Below are positions 16,264-27,332 of a stretch of 64,000 nt of DNA, piece by piece. Location of the stretch: the NCBI GenBank assembly GCA_963725145.1, contig CAVRXL010000013.1:682001-746000 (forward strand), read 5' to 3'. Origin of the DNA: DATAEE01 sp963725145 (GTDB lineage: Bacteria; Acidobacteriota; Vicinamibacteria; Vicinamibacterales; 2-12-FULL-66-21). Below the pieces are notes generated by a model. That model had not been told where the DNA came from, ran no database searches, and was given only the letters and a program-made list of their open reading frames with translations. Both the position numbers and the translations under genes were made by a program. The number at the start of each line of letters is the position of its first letter. Position 1 is the first letter of the stretch.

Positions 16264-16968
16264 ATGCGGATTGCGCTCGTTGTGGCCGCGATAGTCATGT
16301 TCGGCGGGCCTGAAAGGCCCGCCCTCCGGGTCGGCGAGCCTGAGAGGCCCGCCCTCCAGGTGCCCACGCCGCCACCTGGCATCACGAGGATCGTCCTCGC
16401 CGACAACCCGACGGTCCTGATTGCGCGGCTCGGCATGGCGCCCGCGGCGCGCGAGACGCCTCACACGCACCCGTTCTCAGCCGTCGTCGTGCAGATCGGT
16501 GCGGGTCAGGTGGAGCTGGAGCTCGATGGCAAGAAGGTGACCGAGCGGCGGGACACCGGGCACGTCCAGTTCATTTCGAAGCAGACCATGCACGCCGCCG
16601 CCAACGCCGGCTCTGGCCCCTTCGATCTGGTCACGATTGCGATCAAGCCCGACCGCACGCCCGCGAGCTCGGCGCCCGCAACCGAGGCGCCGCCGGGCAT
16701 CACACGCCGCGTGATCCTGGACAACGACGAGACGCGCGCCACGAACGTCCGCTTCGCACCCGGGGCGCGCGAGCCGATCCACTCCCATCCGTTCGATCTG
16801 GTCCTCGTTCAGCTCACGCCGGCGAAGATGGAAGTGCAGGTCGGTGACGAGAAGACCGTGAAGGATTACGCCACCGGCGCGGTTATCTTCCTCCCGCGAC
16901 ACATCTCGCACGCCGTCTCGAGCGCGCACTCGTCGCCGTTCGAGATCCTGAGCGTCGCCATCAGGTAG
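16264..16968 (+). CDS. Secreted two-cupin (bicupin) protein carrying in-frame palindromic repeats
   Basis: 234 aa. A short hydrophobic leader, then two cupin units: ETPHTHPFSAVVVQIGAGQVELELDG (residues ~65-90) and EPIHSHPFDLVLVQLTPAKMEVQVG (~170-195); each has the HxH metal pair. Role unknown: metal-binding sensor or small isomerase/dioxygenase. Residues 14-31 read GGPERPALR-VGEPERPALQ. They come from two REP-like hairpins in 30-nt tandem, so the mature N-terminus is repeat-derived. Divergent from the ADOP permease (52 nt between starts). Confidence 0.8.
   Translation: MRIALVVAAIVMFGGPERPALRVGEPERPALQVPTPPPGITRIVLADNPTVLIARLGMAPAARETPHTHPFSAVVVQIGAGQVELELDGKKVTERRDTGHVQFISKQTMHAAANAGSGPFDLVTIAIKPDRTPASSAPATEAPPGITRRVILDNDETRATNVRFAPGAREPIHSHPFDLVLVQLTPAKMEVQVGDEKTVKDYATGAVIFLPRHISHAVSSAHSSPFEILSVAIR
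16303..16327 (-). repeat. REP-like hairpin in coding sequence, tandem copy 1
   Basis: Stem ggcgggcc/ggcccgcc with loop tgaaa, then CTCC (minus-strand GGAG foot). In frame in the bicupin gene. Confidence 0.8.
16333..16357 (-). repeat. REP-like hairpin in coding sequence, tandem copy 2
   Basis: ggcgagcc/ggcccgcc with loop tgaga and CTCC tail; one arm mismatch compared with copy 1. Lies exactly 30 nt after copy 1, so the reading frame is kept (10 codons). Confidence 0.75.
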
Positions 16969-17001
16969 CGGTCAGGCGGCCCGAAACTGACGGGGGACGT
17001 C

Positions 17002-17549
17002 GTGCCAAAGCGAAAAATCATCGTCAATATTGCGACGAGCGCGGACGGCTACGTTGCTCGAACCGATGGCAATCTCGGTTGGCTGACGAGGCGGCCGGCT
17101 CCAAAGGGCTTCTACGGTCTACCGAAGTTTACGCGCTCAATCGATGCGAAGATTCTCGGTCGAAAGACCTTCGACCTGAGTGTGAAGATGGGTGCAACCT
17201 TCCGCGCAGATGACGTGCGTTATGTGTTCTCTCGCCGGCCGCCCCCTGCATCCGTGCCTGCCGGCGTCCAATTCGTCACGGGGTCGATCAGGGCCTTTGC
17301 CGAACGCCTCCGCAAGCAACCTGGCAAGAACGTCTGGATGATGGGCGGAGGTGAGATCATCGCGTCCTTCCTTGACGAGGACGCGATTGACGAGTTCATC
17401 ATCACGGTCGTGCCGACGTTCATCGGGGAAGGCATTCCCCTCATTGCGCCGAAGCATCGTGATGTGCCGCTCCGGCTGCTATCTCTGCAACGATTTCAGA
17501 ACGGCGTCGTTCAACTTCACTACGACGTACGCAGATCGCATTTTCGCCA

Positions 17550-17553
<4 letters not shown>
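17002..17553 (+). CDS. Dihydrofolate reductase / RibD C-terminal domain family protein
   Basis: 183 aa, GTG start. Opens KIIVNIATSADGYVARTDG and continues with DAKILGRKTFD, VWMMGGGEIIASFLDEDAIDEFIITVVPTFIGEG, the NADPH-binding and core pattern of the DHFR/RibD-C superfamily. Members include genuine DHFRs and many stand-alone reductases (YyaP/YwjB type). Whether folate is the substrate is unknown. Its stop overlaps by 4 nt the convergent S9 peptidase stop. Confidence 0.85.
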
Positions 17554-19931
<2,378 letters not shown>

Positions 19932-20000
19932 GCGCGCGATTTTAGCGCCGAGTCCTTCGACTGGCCAATCCATCGAAGTTATGGGCCGATAATAGAAGGG

Positions 20001-20708
20001 ATGATTCGTCTCGCGGCCGGCCTTGTCGCCGTCGTCCTTCTGCAAACGGGCAACACGTCGCTGCTCCTCAAGCCGGATGACTCGGAATGGAGCCGGCCGG
20101 CGCCCGACCGGTTCCGCGTCGATTTCGAGACCAACAAAGGGGGCATCGAGATCGAGGTCTACCGCGAATGGAGCCCGCTCGGCGCCGACCGCTTCTACAA
20201 CCTCGCGCGGCATGGCTACTACGACGGGGCGCGGTTCTTCCGGGTGATCTCCGGCCAGTGGGCGCAGTTCGGCATCAACGGCAATCCGGCGGTCTCGAAG
20301 ATCTGGAGGACGCGTAGTCTGCCCGACGAGCCGAGGATGACCTCGAACGTCCGCGGCACGATCGCCTACGCATTCAAGGATCCCAACGGGCGGACGACGC
20401 AGGTCTTCATCAATCTGCGGGACAACTCGGCGACGCACGATGCGGAGCCGTTCGTGCCGTTCGGGCGCGTGGTGGAGGGCATGGACGTCGTCGATCGGCT
20501 CAATGCCGAGTACGGCGAGCAGTCGGGCGGCGGCATTCGCCGCGGTCAGCAGGATCCGCTGTTCGCCGGCGGCAACGAGTACCTGCGGCGCGAATTCCCG
20601 CGGCTCGACTACATCTATCGGGCCCGAGTCGTGGCGAGCCAGACACCGGACCGGGGACCTCAGTATCCTCTGGCGCAGGTGACCGCGTGGAACAGAGGAT
20701 CGATGTGA
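20001..20708 (+). CDS. Cyclophilin-type peptidyl-prolyl cis-trans isomerase, secreted
   Basis: 235 aa. ATG at 20001 begins a short hydrophobic leader. The core has VDFETNKGGIEIEVYREWSPLGADRFYNLARHGYYDGARFFRV and TTQVFINLRDNSATHD, with VPFGRVVEGMDVVDRL, the cyclophilin pattern; the aromatic/Arg active-site set is partly divergent (ARFFRVISG rather than FHRVI.G). Assists proline isomerisation during folding in the periplasm. First gene of a four-gene rightward cluster; its stop overlaps the next start (GTGA at 20705). Confidence 0.85.
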   Translation: MIRLAAGLVAVVLLQTGNTSLLLKPDDSEWSRPAPDRFRVDFETNKGGIEIEVYREWSPLGADRFYNLARHGYYDGARFFRVISGQWAQFGINGNPAVSKIWRTRSLPDEPRMTSNVRGTIAYAFKDPNGRTTQVFINLRDNSATHDAEPFVPFGRVVEGMDVVDRLNAEYGEQSGGGIRRGQQDPLFAGGNEYLRREFPRLDYIYRARVVASQTPDRGPQYPLAQVTAWNRGSM

Positions 20709-21076
20709 GTCCGGACTCGGTAGCTCCGAAGGGCTTCCTGGCCCGCTTGAGCGGGTACGCGGCCGACGGACTTCGCTATTGGGAACCCCGACGAGTCATT
20801 TTCAACAGCGTGCTGGCCCTCGTCGTCCTCGTGCACTTCTTCGTCGCCTGGCCAGCCTCTCGAGATCAGCTGTCTTTCGATCTCATGTTGGGGATCTTCT
20901 TTCTGGCCGTTCTCGCCAATATCTGCTACTGCGCGGTGTATCTGGTCGATCTGTTCGTCCAGTTCGCCGGCCTGCACGCGCCCTGGCGTGTCGGCCGAGT
21001 GGTTCTCCTGAGCGTCGGGACGGCCTTCGCCGCCACCATCGCCCACTTCTTCGCGAAAGGATTGTTCGGTGGCTAG
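20705..21076 (+). CDS. Small membrane protein of unknown function
   Basis: 123 aa from the GTG at 20705. This start is preferred over the GTG at 20687 because acagagg lies 8-10 nt before it and it overlaps the upstream TGA. Three hydrophobic segments: VIFNSVLALVVLVHFFVAW, LMLGIFFLAVLANICYCAVYLVDL, VVLLSVGTAFAATIAHFFA. No known domain recognised. Overlaps the next start by 8 nt. Confidence 0.65.
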   Translation: MSPDSVAPKGFLARLSGYAADGLRYWEPRRVIFNSVLALVVLVHFFVAWPASRDQLSFDLMLGIFFLAVLANICYCAVYLVDLFVQFAGLHAPWRVGRVVLLSVGTAFAATIAHFFAKGLFGG

Positions 21077-21446
21077 CGAGGCCTCGGCCGAAGAAAACCC
21101 GGAGCGCTCCTGGCACTTCAAGCAGCTGCGACGGAGCCTCCACGCCCTCGCGATCTCGGGCTCCGGTCAGCGGGCACTGTTTCCCGACCTCGTCGTGAAA
21201 GCCGACGAGCTCGCCCTTGATTTCGATCACTGGCTCGCAGTCATCCGGACCAACTATGCGAGCGATTTGACTCGACCTCAGGCCGACGCGCTGGCCACGA
21301 TCGATCAGAAGCTGGCCATCATCTCCCGCGACGGCGCCGAATTCGACGTTGAGCTCTGGACGGACGAAGCCTTGAACAGCAGCGAGCACTGGGCGGACGT
21401 GCGGCGATTCGCCGCGTCGGCGCTCGAAGCGTTTGGATGGGCCTAG
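21069..21446 (+). CDS. Small soluble protein of unknown function
   Basis: 125 aa, GTG start inside the previous gene. Predicted helical and acidic, with no membrane segment or catalytic motif. Ends inside the start of the CPBP gene (overlap 21437-21446), so it is probably translated with its neighbours. Confidence 0.6.
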   Translation: MASEASAEENPERSWHFKQLRRSLHALAISGSGQRALFPDLVVKADELALDFDHWLAVIRTNYASDLTRPQADALATIDQKLAIISRDGAEFDVELWTDEALNSSEHWADVRRFAASALEAFGWA

Positions 21447-22327
21447 CGCTCTGGCGTCGCCTCCCCGTTCTCGTGCAGGCGATTGTCACCGGCGCTGCCG
21501 TGGCGACGGCCGGCACCGTGCCATGGGCCTTGCTCGCGGGGGCCAACCTCAAACACAAACCGTCTGTTCCGTGGGCCGTGCCGATCATGGCCGCCTACCT
21601 GTGGCTCTTCTGGCGGTATGCCGTCCGCGGCGAAGGATGGCCGCTATCGACGGCCGTGGCGCGGCGCAGGGATTCCCGGGCGAACAGCGTTCCGCCGGAC
21701 CTGTGGGGACCGGCGCTGTTTGCGGGAATCCTCGGCCTCGTGAGCGTCCTGTTGCTTCAGGGCGTGCTCAGTCGGCTCCTGGTGCTTCCACAGCAGCAAG
21801 ATCTCGACGTTTCCCAATACCCCGCGCTGACCGTGTTGATGTGGGTGGCCATGAGCGCGGCCGTCGCCGGCGTCGTGGAGGAGACCTCTTTCCGTGGGTA
21901 CCTGCAGCGACCGATCGAGCGACGCCATGGAGCAGTGATCGCGATCCTGGTGGCTGGAGTTCTGTTCGGCCTCACGCACTTCACGCACCGGGAGGTCACG
22001 ATCGCGCTCTTGCCGTACTACATGGCCGTGGCGGCGGTTTACGGCGCGCTGGCGCATCTCACCGATTCCACCCTGCCGAGCATGATTCTGCATGGCGGCG
22101 GCAACGTCTTCAGCGTCTTGGATCTCCTCACGCGCGGGCGGTCCGAGTGGCAGCTATCTACGGCTCCTCAGCGTCTTATCTGGGAGACCGGGCTGGATGC
22201 AGCGTTCGTAGCCAACGCGGTGGGGCTCCTCGTCGTGGGATCCGCTGCAGTGTGGGCGTACGTCGAACTGGCGCGCGCCGCCCGAGCGACGCGGACGCCA
22301 GGTGTATCCGGATCGGGCGCATACTAA
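21437..22327 (+). CDS. CPBP family intramembrane glutamic endopeptidase
   Basis: 296 aa. Several membrane helices with the three Abi/CPBP motifs: VVEETSFRGYLQ (EExxxR), FGLTHFTH (FxxxH) and ILHGGGNVFS (HxxxN). Such proteases act within the membrane (Rce1-like prenyl-protein processing, bacteriocin immunity). Nearby membrane and small proteins could be partners or substrates. Near the 3' end an isoprenylation role is not supported by any prenyltransferase in the window. Confidence 0.85.
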   Translation: MGLALWRRLPVLVQAIVTGAAVATAGTVPWALLAGANLKHKPSVPWAVPIMAAYLWLFWRYAVRGEGWPLSTAVARRRDSRANSVPPDLWGPALFAGILGLVSVLLLQGVLSRLLVLPQQQDLDVSQYPALTVLMWVAMSAAVAGVVEETSFRGYLQRPIERRHGAVIAILVAGVLFGLTHFTHREVTIALLPYYMAVAAVYGALAHLTDSTLPSMILHGGGNVFSVLDLLTRGRSEWQLSTAPQRLIWETGLDAAFVANAVGLLVVGSAAVWAYVELARAARATRTPGVSGSGAY

Positions 22328-22351
22328 TTGACGCTACCCCACAGGAGGCCC

Positions 22352-22597
22352 ATGGCGAAACGGCTGGCAGGCGTCGCCGCGCTCGCTGCGCTCATCCTCG
22401 GGACGGGTGTCGCCAGCGATGCCAGGCGGCGCTGCGATCATGTCTGTGTCGCAGACGAGCACTCTCGAGGCGCGGAATACCGCGACCCCGATTGGTGGTC
22501 GGGGCCGCGGCTGAAGGGTTCCTACAGCGACTTCAAGTACTCGACAAGTTCCTTCTTCTGGTCGGCGGTCAGCTTCAGGTTGAAGTGCTTGTCGTAG
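22352..22597 (+). CDS. Small secreted protein candidate (low confidence)
   Basis: 81 aa. Strong Shine-Dalgarno (caggagg, 22342-22348) before ATG 22352 and a clean signal peptide (MAKRLAGVAALAALILGTGVAS). The mature part has CDHVC and WW. The last ~25 codons run antisense into the 3' end of the dihaem peroxidase gene (76-nt convergent overlap), so the ancestral end may be lost. Good start, doubtful end. Confidence 0.4.
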   Translation: MAKRLAGVAALAALILGTGVASDARRRCDHVCVADEHSRGAEYRDPDWWSGPRLKGSYSDFKYSTSSFFWSAVSFRLKCLS

Positions 22598-23895
22598 TGC
22601 TCGACCACGGCGTCCAACGTCGCAAAGCGGCCGTCATGGTAGAAGCCGCCCTTCATGCGCGTGAACAGCCCGCGAAGCGGCGTCGTTCGATACCGCTTGT
22701 CCGGCGATCGATCCGCCTGGAAGCCGTCGATGCCGATCTCCTCGGCCGTGTGCATCGGCCAGCCCGGCTCGGTGAAGAGCGGCGGCACGTGGCAGCGCGC
22801 GCACTCGGCCTGGCCCGCGAAGACGCCCTCGCCCCGCTTCGCGGCCTGCGCATCGAAGCTGCCGGCTGGCGGCGTCGGCGCCGGAATCGCGAGCTGGTAG
22901 AAGTGCAGCGCGGCCAGCTTCGACGTGATCAGGTCGGGGTTGTTGCGCACGTTGCCGTGGCCGGCCTTGGCCGCGACCGGGAAGCGGCTCTTATCGTCGA
23001 GCCGTGGATCGAAGAAGACGCCCTTTCCGTGCATCTGGGTGTTGGCGACGTAAGCGTTCCAGTGGGACACGCCCCCCCAGCCCGTGTAGGTGTGGAGGTT
23101 CACGCCGGCGAGGCCAAACGCCGCGGGCAGCACCGTCGCCGCCGACTTCCCGTCGGAGCGCATCGCCTTGCCGTCCTGATTCAGCTCGGCGTCGTACCGT
23201 CCGGGGCCCCAGCTCTTCAGGACCTTGCGCACGCCGTCCGCATCAGCGCCGAGCAGCTTGGTGAACGGCGACAGATCCGGCGCCAGCGCCACGATCGCGC
23301 CGACGTTCAGATCGCGATTGGGCCAGCCGTCCAGACGACGCCCGATGCTCGGCGCGAACGAATCGTCGACGGTGGAATGGCACAGCGCGCACTGAATCCC
23401 CATCGATTTGGCCGACCCGTCCGCATTGAGGAACGCGGTCACGCCGACGACGGCGTTGGCTTTCAGCAGCGCGACGGTCGAGGCCGGGTCGTCCATGTTG
23501 ACTTTGCCCGCCTTGATTTGTGCCACGAGATCGGCAGGGAGCGCTTCGGCGTCGACCTTCAACCCCACGCTCAGCGCCATCTTCGGGCTGACGCCCGGTC
23601 CGACACCGCCGAGCTTCTCGCCGACGATCGCCTGGTGCAGCTTGAGCTGATCCCCCCAGAACGCCTCGTCTCCGAAGGTGTCGTGGCGGAAGATCTGCCG
23701 GCCTTCGGCGATCATGCGCTGGGCGTTCTGGTTGATCGTGACGTCGAATCCGGCGGCGCGACTCATCGTTGGATCGGTCTTGCCGGTCGTGGGGGACGGC
23801 TGCGGCGGGGCCGGCTGCTGACGGAGCGTCGCGGCCGAGACGGTTGCGAACGCGAGAACTCCACCAGTGAGGAGCACCTGCGTCACACGGGACAT
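22522..23895 (-). CDS. Dihaem cytochrome c peroxidase-like protein
   Basis: 457 aa with a signal peptide. Two CxxCH haem sites: CALCH (~residue 166) and CARCH (~377), and the typical C-terminal block RTTPLRGLFTRMKGGFYHDGRFATLDAVVEHYD of MauG/CcpA-type proteins. Likely periplasmic and reducing peroxide or oxidising a partner protein. Strong RBS (caaggagg) before ATG. Divergent from a SufR-like Fe-S regulator, suggesting redox control. Confidence 0.85.
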   Translation of the reverse strand: MSRVTQVLLTGGVLAFATVSAATLRQQPAPPQPSPTTGKTDPTMSRAAGFDVTINQNAQRMIAEGRQIFRHDTFGDEAFWGDQLKLHQAIVGEKLGGVGPGVSPKMALSVGLKVDAEALPADLVAQIKAGKVNMDDPASTVALLKANAVVGVTAFLNADGSAKSMGIQCALCHSTVDDSFAPSIGRRLDGWPNRDLNVGAIVALAPDLSPFTKLLGADADGVRKVLKSWGPGRYDAELNQDGKAMRSDGKSAATVLPAAFGLAGVNLHTYTGWGGVSHWNAYVANTQMHGKGVFFDPRLDDKSRFPVAAKAGHGNVRNNPDLITSKLAALHFYQLAIPAPTPPAGSFDAQAAKRGEGVFAGQAECARCHVPPLFTEPGWPMHTAEEIGIDGFQADRSPDKRYRTTPLRGLFTRMKGGFYHDGRFATLDAVVEHYDKHFNLKLTADQKKELVEYLKSL

Positions 23896-23904
23896 GAAAG
23901 CCTC

Positions 23905-23954
23905 CTTGCTGAGTTTGGCAAGATAACCAAGCCCTATCTGTGGTATTTAGCAAG
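23905..23954. promoter_or_regulatory. Candidate operator repeats between peroxidase and SufR-like regulator
   Basis: CTTGC at 23905 and GCAAG at 23918 form an inverted repeat with an 8-nt gap; TTAGCAAG at 23947-23954 repeats it at a distance. The left arm overlaps the peroxidase RBS (caaggagg on the minus strand), so part of the symmetry may be chance. Confidence 0.35.
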
Positions 23955-24045
23955 ATGAAGGCCACGGAATCCGCCGCCAATCGGGCGGCGCTGGCCAGGG
24001 ATCTGCAACTAATTGCGTGAGCGCGTAGTAATAGACGACAGGCCG

Positions 24046-24684
24046 ATGCTCAGGAAACACCTGCTCGACTCCGCTCGCGGTCGCATCGTGACGCTGCTTC
24101 AACATGGCGGCCTGACGGTCGATGAGATCGCCTCCAAGCTCGAGCTCACCGCCAATGGCGTCCGCGCGCACCTCACCGCCATGGAGCGTGACGGGGTGGT
24201 GGAGCGCGGGGGACGCCGGCGCGGCACGACACGGCCATCGTCGGTCTTCGTCCTGACGCCCGAGGTAGAGCAATCGCTCTCAGAAGCGTACGTTCCCCTG
24301 CTCATCCAGCTGGTGCGGCTGCTGACGAGCGGTCAGCCGGCGGCTCAGGTCGATCGATTCATGCGTCAGGCGGGGAAGGGGCTCGCGGCCGAGCTGACGG
24401 CCGCCCGGCGTGACTCCGACAGCCTGGGATCTCGCGTCCGCGCCGCGAGCGACCTGATGAACCAGCGGCTGGGCGCCGTCACGCACGTCGAGGAAAACGG
24501 CCGCATCGTCATTCGTGGCGCGAGCTGTCCGCTGGCGGCGCTGACCGGCACGCACCCGGCCGTGTGCGTGGCGATGGAAAGCTTCGTGGCCGAGCTGGTG
24601 GGCAACGCGACCGTTCGCGAGCGCTGCGAGCGCGGCGAACGGCCGCGATGTTGTTTCGAAGTGAGCGGCCGCGCCCCCCGCTAG
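24046..24684 (+). CDS. DeoR/ArsR-type winged-helix regulator with SufR-like Fe-S cysteines
   Basis: 212 aa from ATG 24046 (MLRKHLLDSARGRIVTLLQ), preferred to a TTG upstream because family homology begins here. The HTH is LTVDEIASKLELTANGVRAHL (residues ~23-43). The C-terminal region carries Cys161, Cys174, Cys194, Cys202 and Cys203. C161-x12-C174-x27-C202 is exactly the spacing of the [4Fe-4S] ligands of cyanobacterial SufR. Probably senses iron-sulphur status or oxidants and represses the divergent peroxidase-like gene; no suf genes are in the window. Its stop overlaps the convergent amidohydrolase stop by 4 nt. Confidence 0.8.
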   Translation: MLRKHLLDSARGRIVTLLQHGGLTVDEIASKLELTANGVRAHLTAMERDGVVERGGRRRGTTRPSSVFVLTPEVEQSLSEAYVPLLIQLVRLLTSGQPAAQVDRFMRQAGKGLAAELTAARRDSDSLGSRVRAASDLMNQRLGAVTHVEENGRIVIRGASCPLAALTGTHPAVCVAMESFVAELVGNATVRERCERGERPRCCFEVSGRAPR

Positions 24685-26315
24685 CGCTGCGCCGTCGTCG
24701 TCCTGGTCCGGCTCTGCTTCTGCTTGTCGACCATCGCGGCGACGTCAGCCAGCAGCTTCTTCGTGTCGTAGACGATCCCGTCCTTGATCGTGTACTTGAT
24801 GCCGCCGATCCACTCCGGCTTTGCGGTCTGATCGTTGAGTCGCAACGCGCCGGTGCCGTACAGCACCTTCAGGTTCTTCAACGGATTCTGATCGATGAGG
24901 ATCATGTCGGCCAGCAGGCCCGCCCGGACCACGCCGCGGTCGATCGGCTTGCGGGCCGGCTCGGCGAGCGTCAACGCGCCGTTGTAGGTCGCCGCCTGAA
25001 TCACCTCGAGCGGATGGAAGCCCGCTTCCTGCAGGAGCTCCATCTCGTGGATGTTCCCGAAGCCGTACGTGTTGTAGATGAAGGCGGCGTCGGCGCTGAC
25101 GGTCACCCGGCCGCCCATCTTCTTGTAGTCGTTCAGGAGCTTGAACCAGACCTGGTAGAAGTTGCGCCACGCGATCTCGTCGTCCAGCGTCCAGTAGTAC
25201 CAATACGACCCATGATTGCTCCGGCTGGGTGAGTAGAAATCCATCAGCGAGGGCAGCGTGTACTTCGGGTGCCAGTCGGCGTTCCGCATCCGCATCAGAT
25301 CGCGGCCTGCCGCGTACGCCGTCATCGTCGGATCGAACACCGTGCCCAGCTTGCGCTGCTCCTGCAGGTATTCCTTCCACTCGGGGCCGCCCGGCGCGTG
25401 GATCTTGTCCCAGAGCCGCGCGACCTGACCGAAGCGCATCTGCTCGTCGTCATTGATCTGATCGACCGGCCAGGGCTGGACGACGTAGTCTTTGAGCAGC
25501 GCTTCGAAGTGGCCGTAGAAATGGGTGACCGTGCCGAGGCCCAGCCGCGCCGCGTCGAGCGCGTTCATCTGGGCGACGCCGGTTTGCTGCAGGTGCGCGG
25601 TCGAGCCGAGGCCGAGCTTCTTCGCCTCGTCCAGCAGTGCCGCCATGATCTCGGGCCGGTGCGCGCCGAGCTTCAATCCCTCGACGCCGTTCTGCGCCGC
25701 CCACTGGACCCACGCGCGCGCCGCTTCCGGCGTGTCGGGCTGCCCCTTGTCCCAGCCGGCGCCCGGCCGCTGATAGTTCACGATGCGCGGTGCGACGATC
25801 TCGTTGCGGTTGCCGCGCTCGCGCTCCTTGACGATCCAGTCGTTGGCGCCGAGCGGGACGCCGCGGACCGTCGTCACGCCGTGCGCCAGCCAGAGCTTGA
25901 AGGGATACTCGGCGTCGGGGTTCTTCGGCGATCCGCCCGCATGCTCGTGCATCGAGACGAAGCCGGGCATGACGTACATGCCGGTGGCGTCGATCTCATG
26001 GTCGGGCTTGTCGGGCGCGCGGTTCGGACGCAGCGGCAGGCCCGGCGTACCCGCCCCCCGGACCGACTGAATCTTGTTCCCTTCGATGACGATGTCGACG
26101 GGCCCGAAGGGGGGCGCGCCGGTGCCGTCGATCAGGATCGCGCCGCGGATGACGAGCGTCTTGAACGGCCCCTTGCCCTCGTCGGCGCCGCGCGCCGGGG
26201 CAGGAACGATCGACTCGGCGGGCGGTCCTTGTCGCCGCTGCGGCTGTTGACCGGAAGTCGACGCCGCCAGACCCGTTACGGATGCTACGCAGAACAGGAA
26301 CGCCAGCTTGCGCAT
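24681..26315 (-). CDS. Secreted amidohydrolase family protein
   Basis: 544 aa. Signal peptide, Gln/Pro-rich linker, then FVSMHEHAGG (HxH), NGVEGLKLGAH (Lys), GSTAHLQQ and TVTHFYGH (His), VSADAAFIY (Asp), and the C-terminal GLLADMILIDQNPLKNLKVL of the urease-like superfamily. Substrate unknown. Only 11 nt lie between the TauE/SafE gene's stop and this start, so the transporter is cotranscribed upstream. Confidence 0.85.
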   Translation of the reverse strand: MRKLAFLFCVASVTGLAASTSGQQPQRRQGPPAESIVPAPARGADEGKGPFKTLVIRGAILIDGTGAPPFGPVDIVIEGNKIQSVRGAGTPGLPLRPNRAPDKPDHEIDATGMYVMPGFVSMHEHAGGSPKNPDAEYPFKLWLAHGVTTVRGVPLGANDWIVKERERGNRNEIVAPRIVNYQRPGAGWDKGQPDTPEAARAWVQWAAQNGVEGLKLGAHRPEIMAALLDEAKKLGLGSTAHLQQTGVAQMNALDAARLGLGTVTHFYGHFEALLKDYVVQPWPVDQINDDEQMRFGQVARLWDKIHAPGGPEWKEYLQEQRKLGTVFDPTMTAYAAGRDLMRMRNADWHPKYTLPSLMDFYSPSRSNHGSYWYYWTLDDEIAWRNFYQVWFKLLNDYKKMGGRVTVSADAAFIYNTYGFGNIHEMELLQEAGFHPLEVIQAATYNGALTLAEPARKPIDRGVVRAGLLADMILIDQNPLKNLKVLYGTGALRLNDQTAKPEWIGGIKYTIKDGIVYDTKKLLADVAAMVDKQKQSRTRTTTAQR

Positions 26316-26326
26316 AAACGGCCCTC

Positions 26327-27250
26327 CTACGCCTCAGCCCGCGCCTCGACCGACGCCTTCCGCTCGGCGAACGCGGACATGAGCATCGTGATCGCGGTGT
26401 ATACGACGACGACGATGACGAGCCACCGAACCGCGCCGAGCGGCATCTGCCGGACAATGTAAGCCGCGACGAGCACGCCCGGGATCCCGCCGATGGCTAA
26501 ACCCAGCGCCGCGCGCAGGCTGTAGCTCTGCTCACGGATGAACCTGAGGCTTCCGACCGGCATCAGAAACGCGCAGGAGCCCATCATGATCGGGAACGCC
26601 GCGCGAGGACTCATGCCGAGCAGGCTGACCAGGATCATGCAAGGCGCGTAGAGGCCGATGCCGAGCGTCATGAGGGCGCCGAGCATGAAGTTGCCGCCGA
26701 CGGCGATCGCCAGCTTCGCGCCGCGGACGCCGAGCGCGTCGCTCCCGGCCGGAAAGAGGCCGAGCTGCGTCATCAACATCAGCGAGGCCGCCGCGAGCAG
26801 TGCGGCGCCCATGCCGATCTGCACTCTGCGCTTCGGCCACTTCGCCACGACGCCGGCGCCGAGCCAGGCCCCGGCAACCGCCGCCGCGATCATCGAGAAG
26901 AGCGTGAGGACGTCGACCGGGATCACCGCCGTATAGATGAAGGCCTGCAGGACCGTCGGGAGTGTGTGGCCGGCATTGAGCGTTCCCGGAATAATCCGAT
27001 CGGGAACCATGCGCAACCAGCGGAACAGCGCCGTGGTCGTTGCAAATGATCCGATCCCGAGCGTGTCGAAGAAGTTGGTGATCGCGCCGACCCCCATGTG
27101 TGCTGGCGTCGGGAAGCGCGCATCCGTCGCGGGGCTTGCAGACGCGGCGGCGGCCGTGCGCTTGAGTGCCGAGATGGTGCGGGCGCACGCCGCGATATAG
27201 ACGGCTGTGAGCACGCCGAGCGCCGCGAGAAGGCCGGTGATCGGGTTCAT
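26327..27250 (-). CDS. TauE/SafE family anion transporter
   Basis: 307 aa with about eight hydrophobic helices. The N-terminal half has GVGAITNFFDTLGIGSFATTTALFR, the typical TauE/SafE (formerly DUF81) pattern, with a duplicated second half. The family exports sulphite, sulphoacetate or other organic anions, or imports them. Upstream partner of the amidohydrolase in a two-gene leftward operon. Confidence 0.85.
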   Translation of the reverse strand: MNPITGLLAALGVLTAVYIAACARTISALKRTAAAASASPATDARFPTPAHMGVGAITNFFDTLGIGSFATTTALFRWLRMVPDRIIPGTLNAGHTLPTVLQAFIYTAVIPVDVLTLFSMIAAAVAGAWLGAGVVAKWPKRRVQIGMGAALLAAASLMLMTQLGLFPAGSDALGVRGAKLAIAVGGNFMLGALMTLGIGLYAPCMILVSLLGMSPRAAFPIMMGSCAFLMPVGSLRFIREQSYSLRAALGLAIGGIPGVLVAAYIVRQMPLGAVRWLVIVVVVYTAITMLMSAFAERKASVEARAEA

Positions 27251-27332
27251 GTTGGCCTGAAAGCGTATCAGGACTCCCGGCTTATTGACCCATCAGATTT
27301 CCGAATTGGATTTGACCTAAAATGGCCGGTCG

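Noticed and set aside
13692..16436. Longer start for the ADOP permease at 16436
   Set aside because: The extra 75 codons are antisense to the bicupin gene and its REP repeats; ATG 16211 has a good RBS and begins the family homology.
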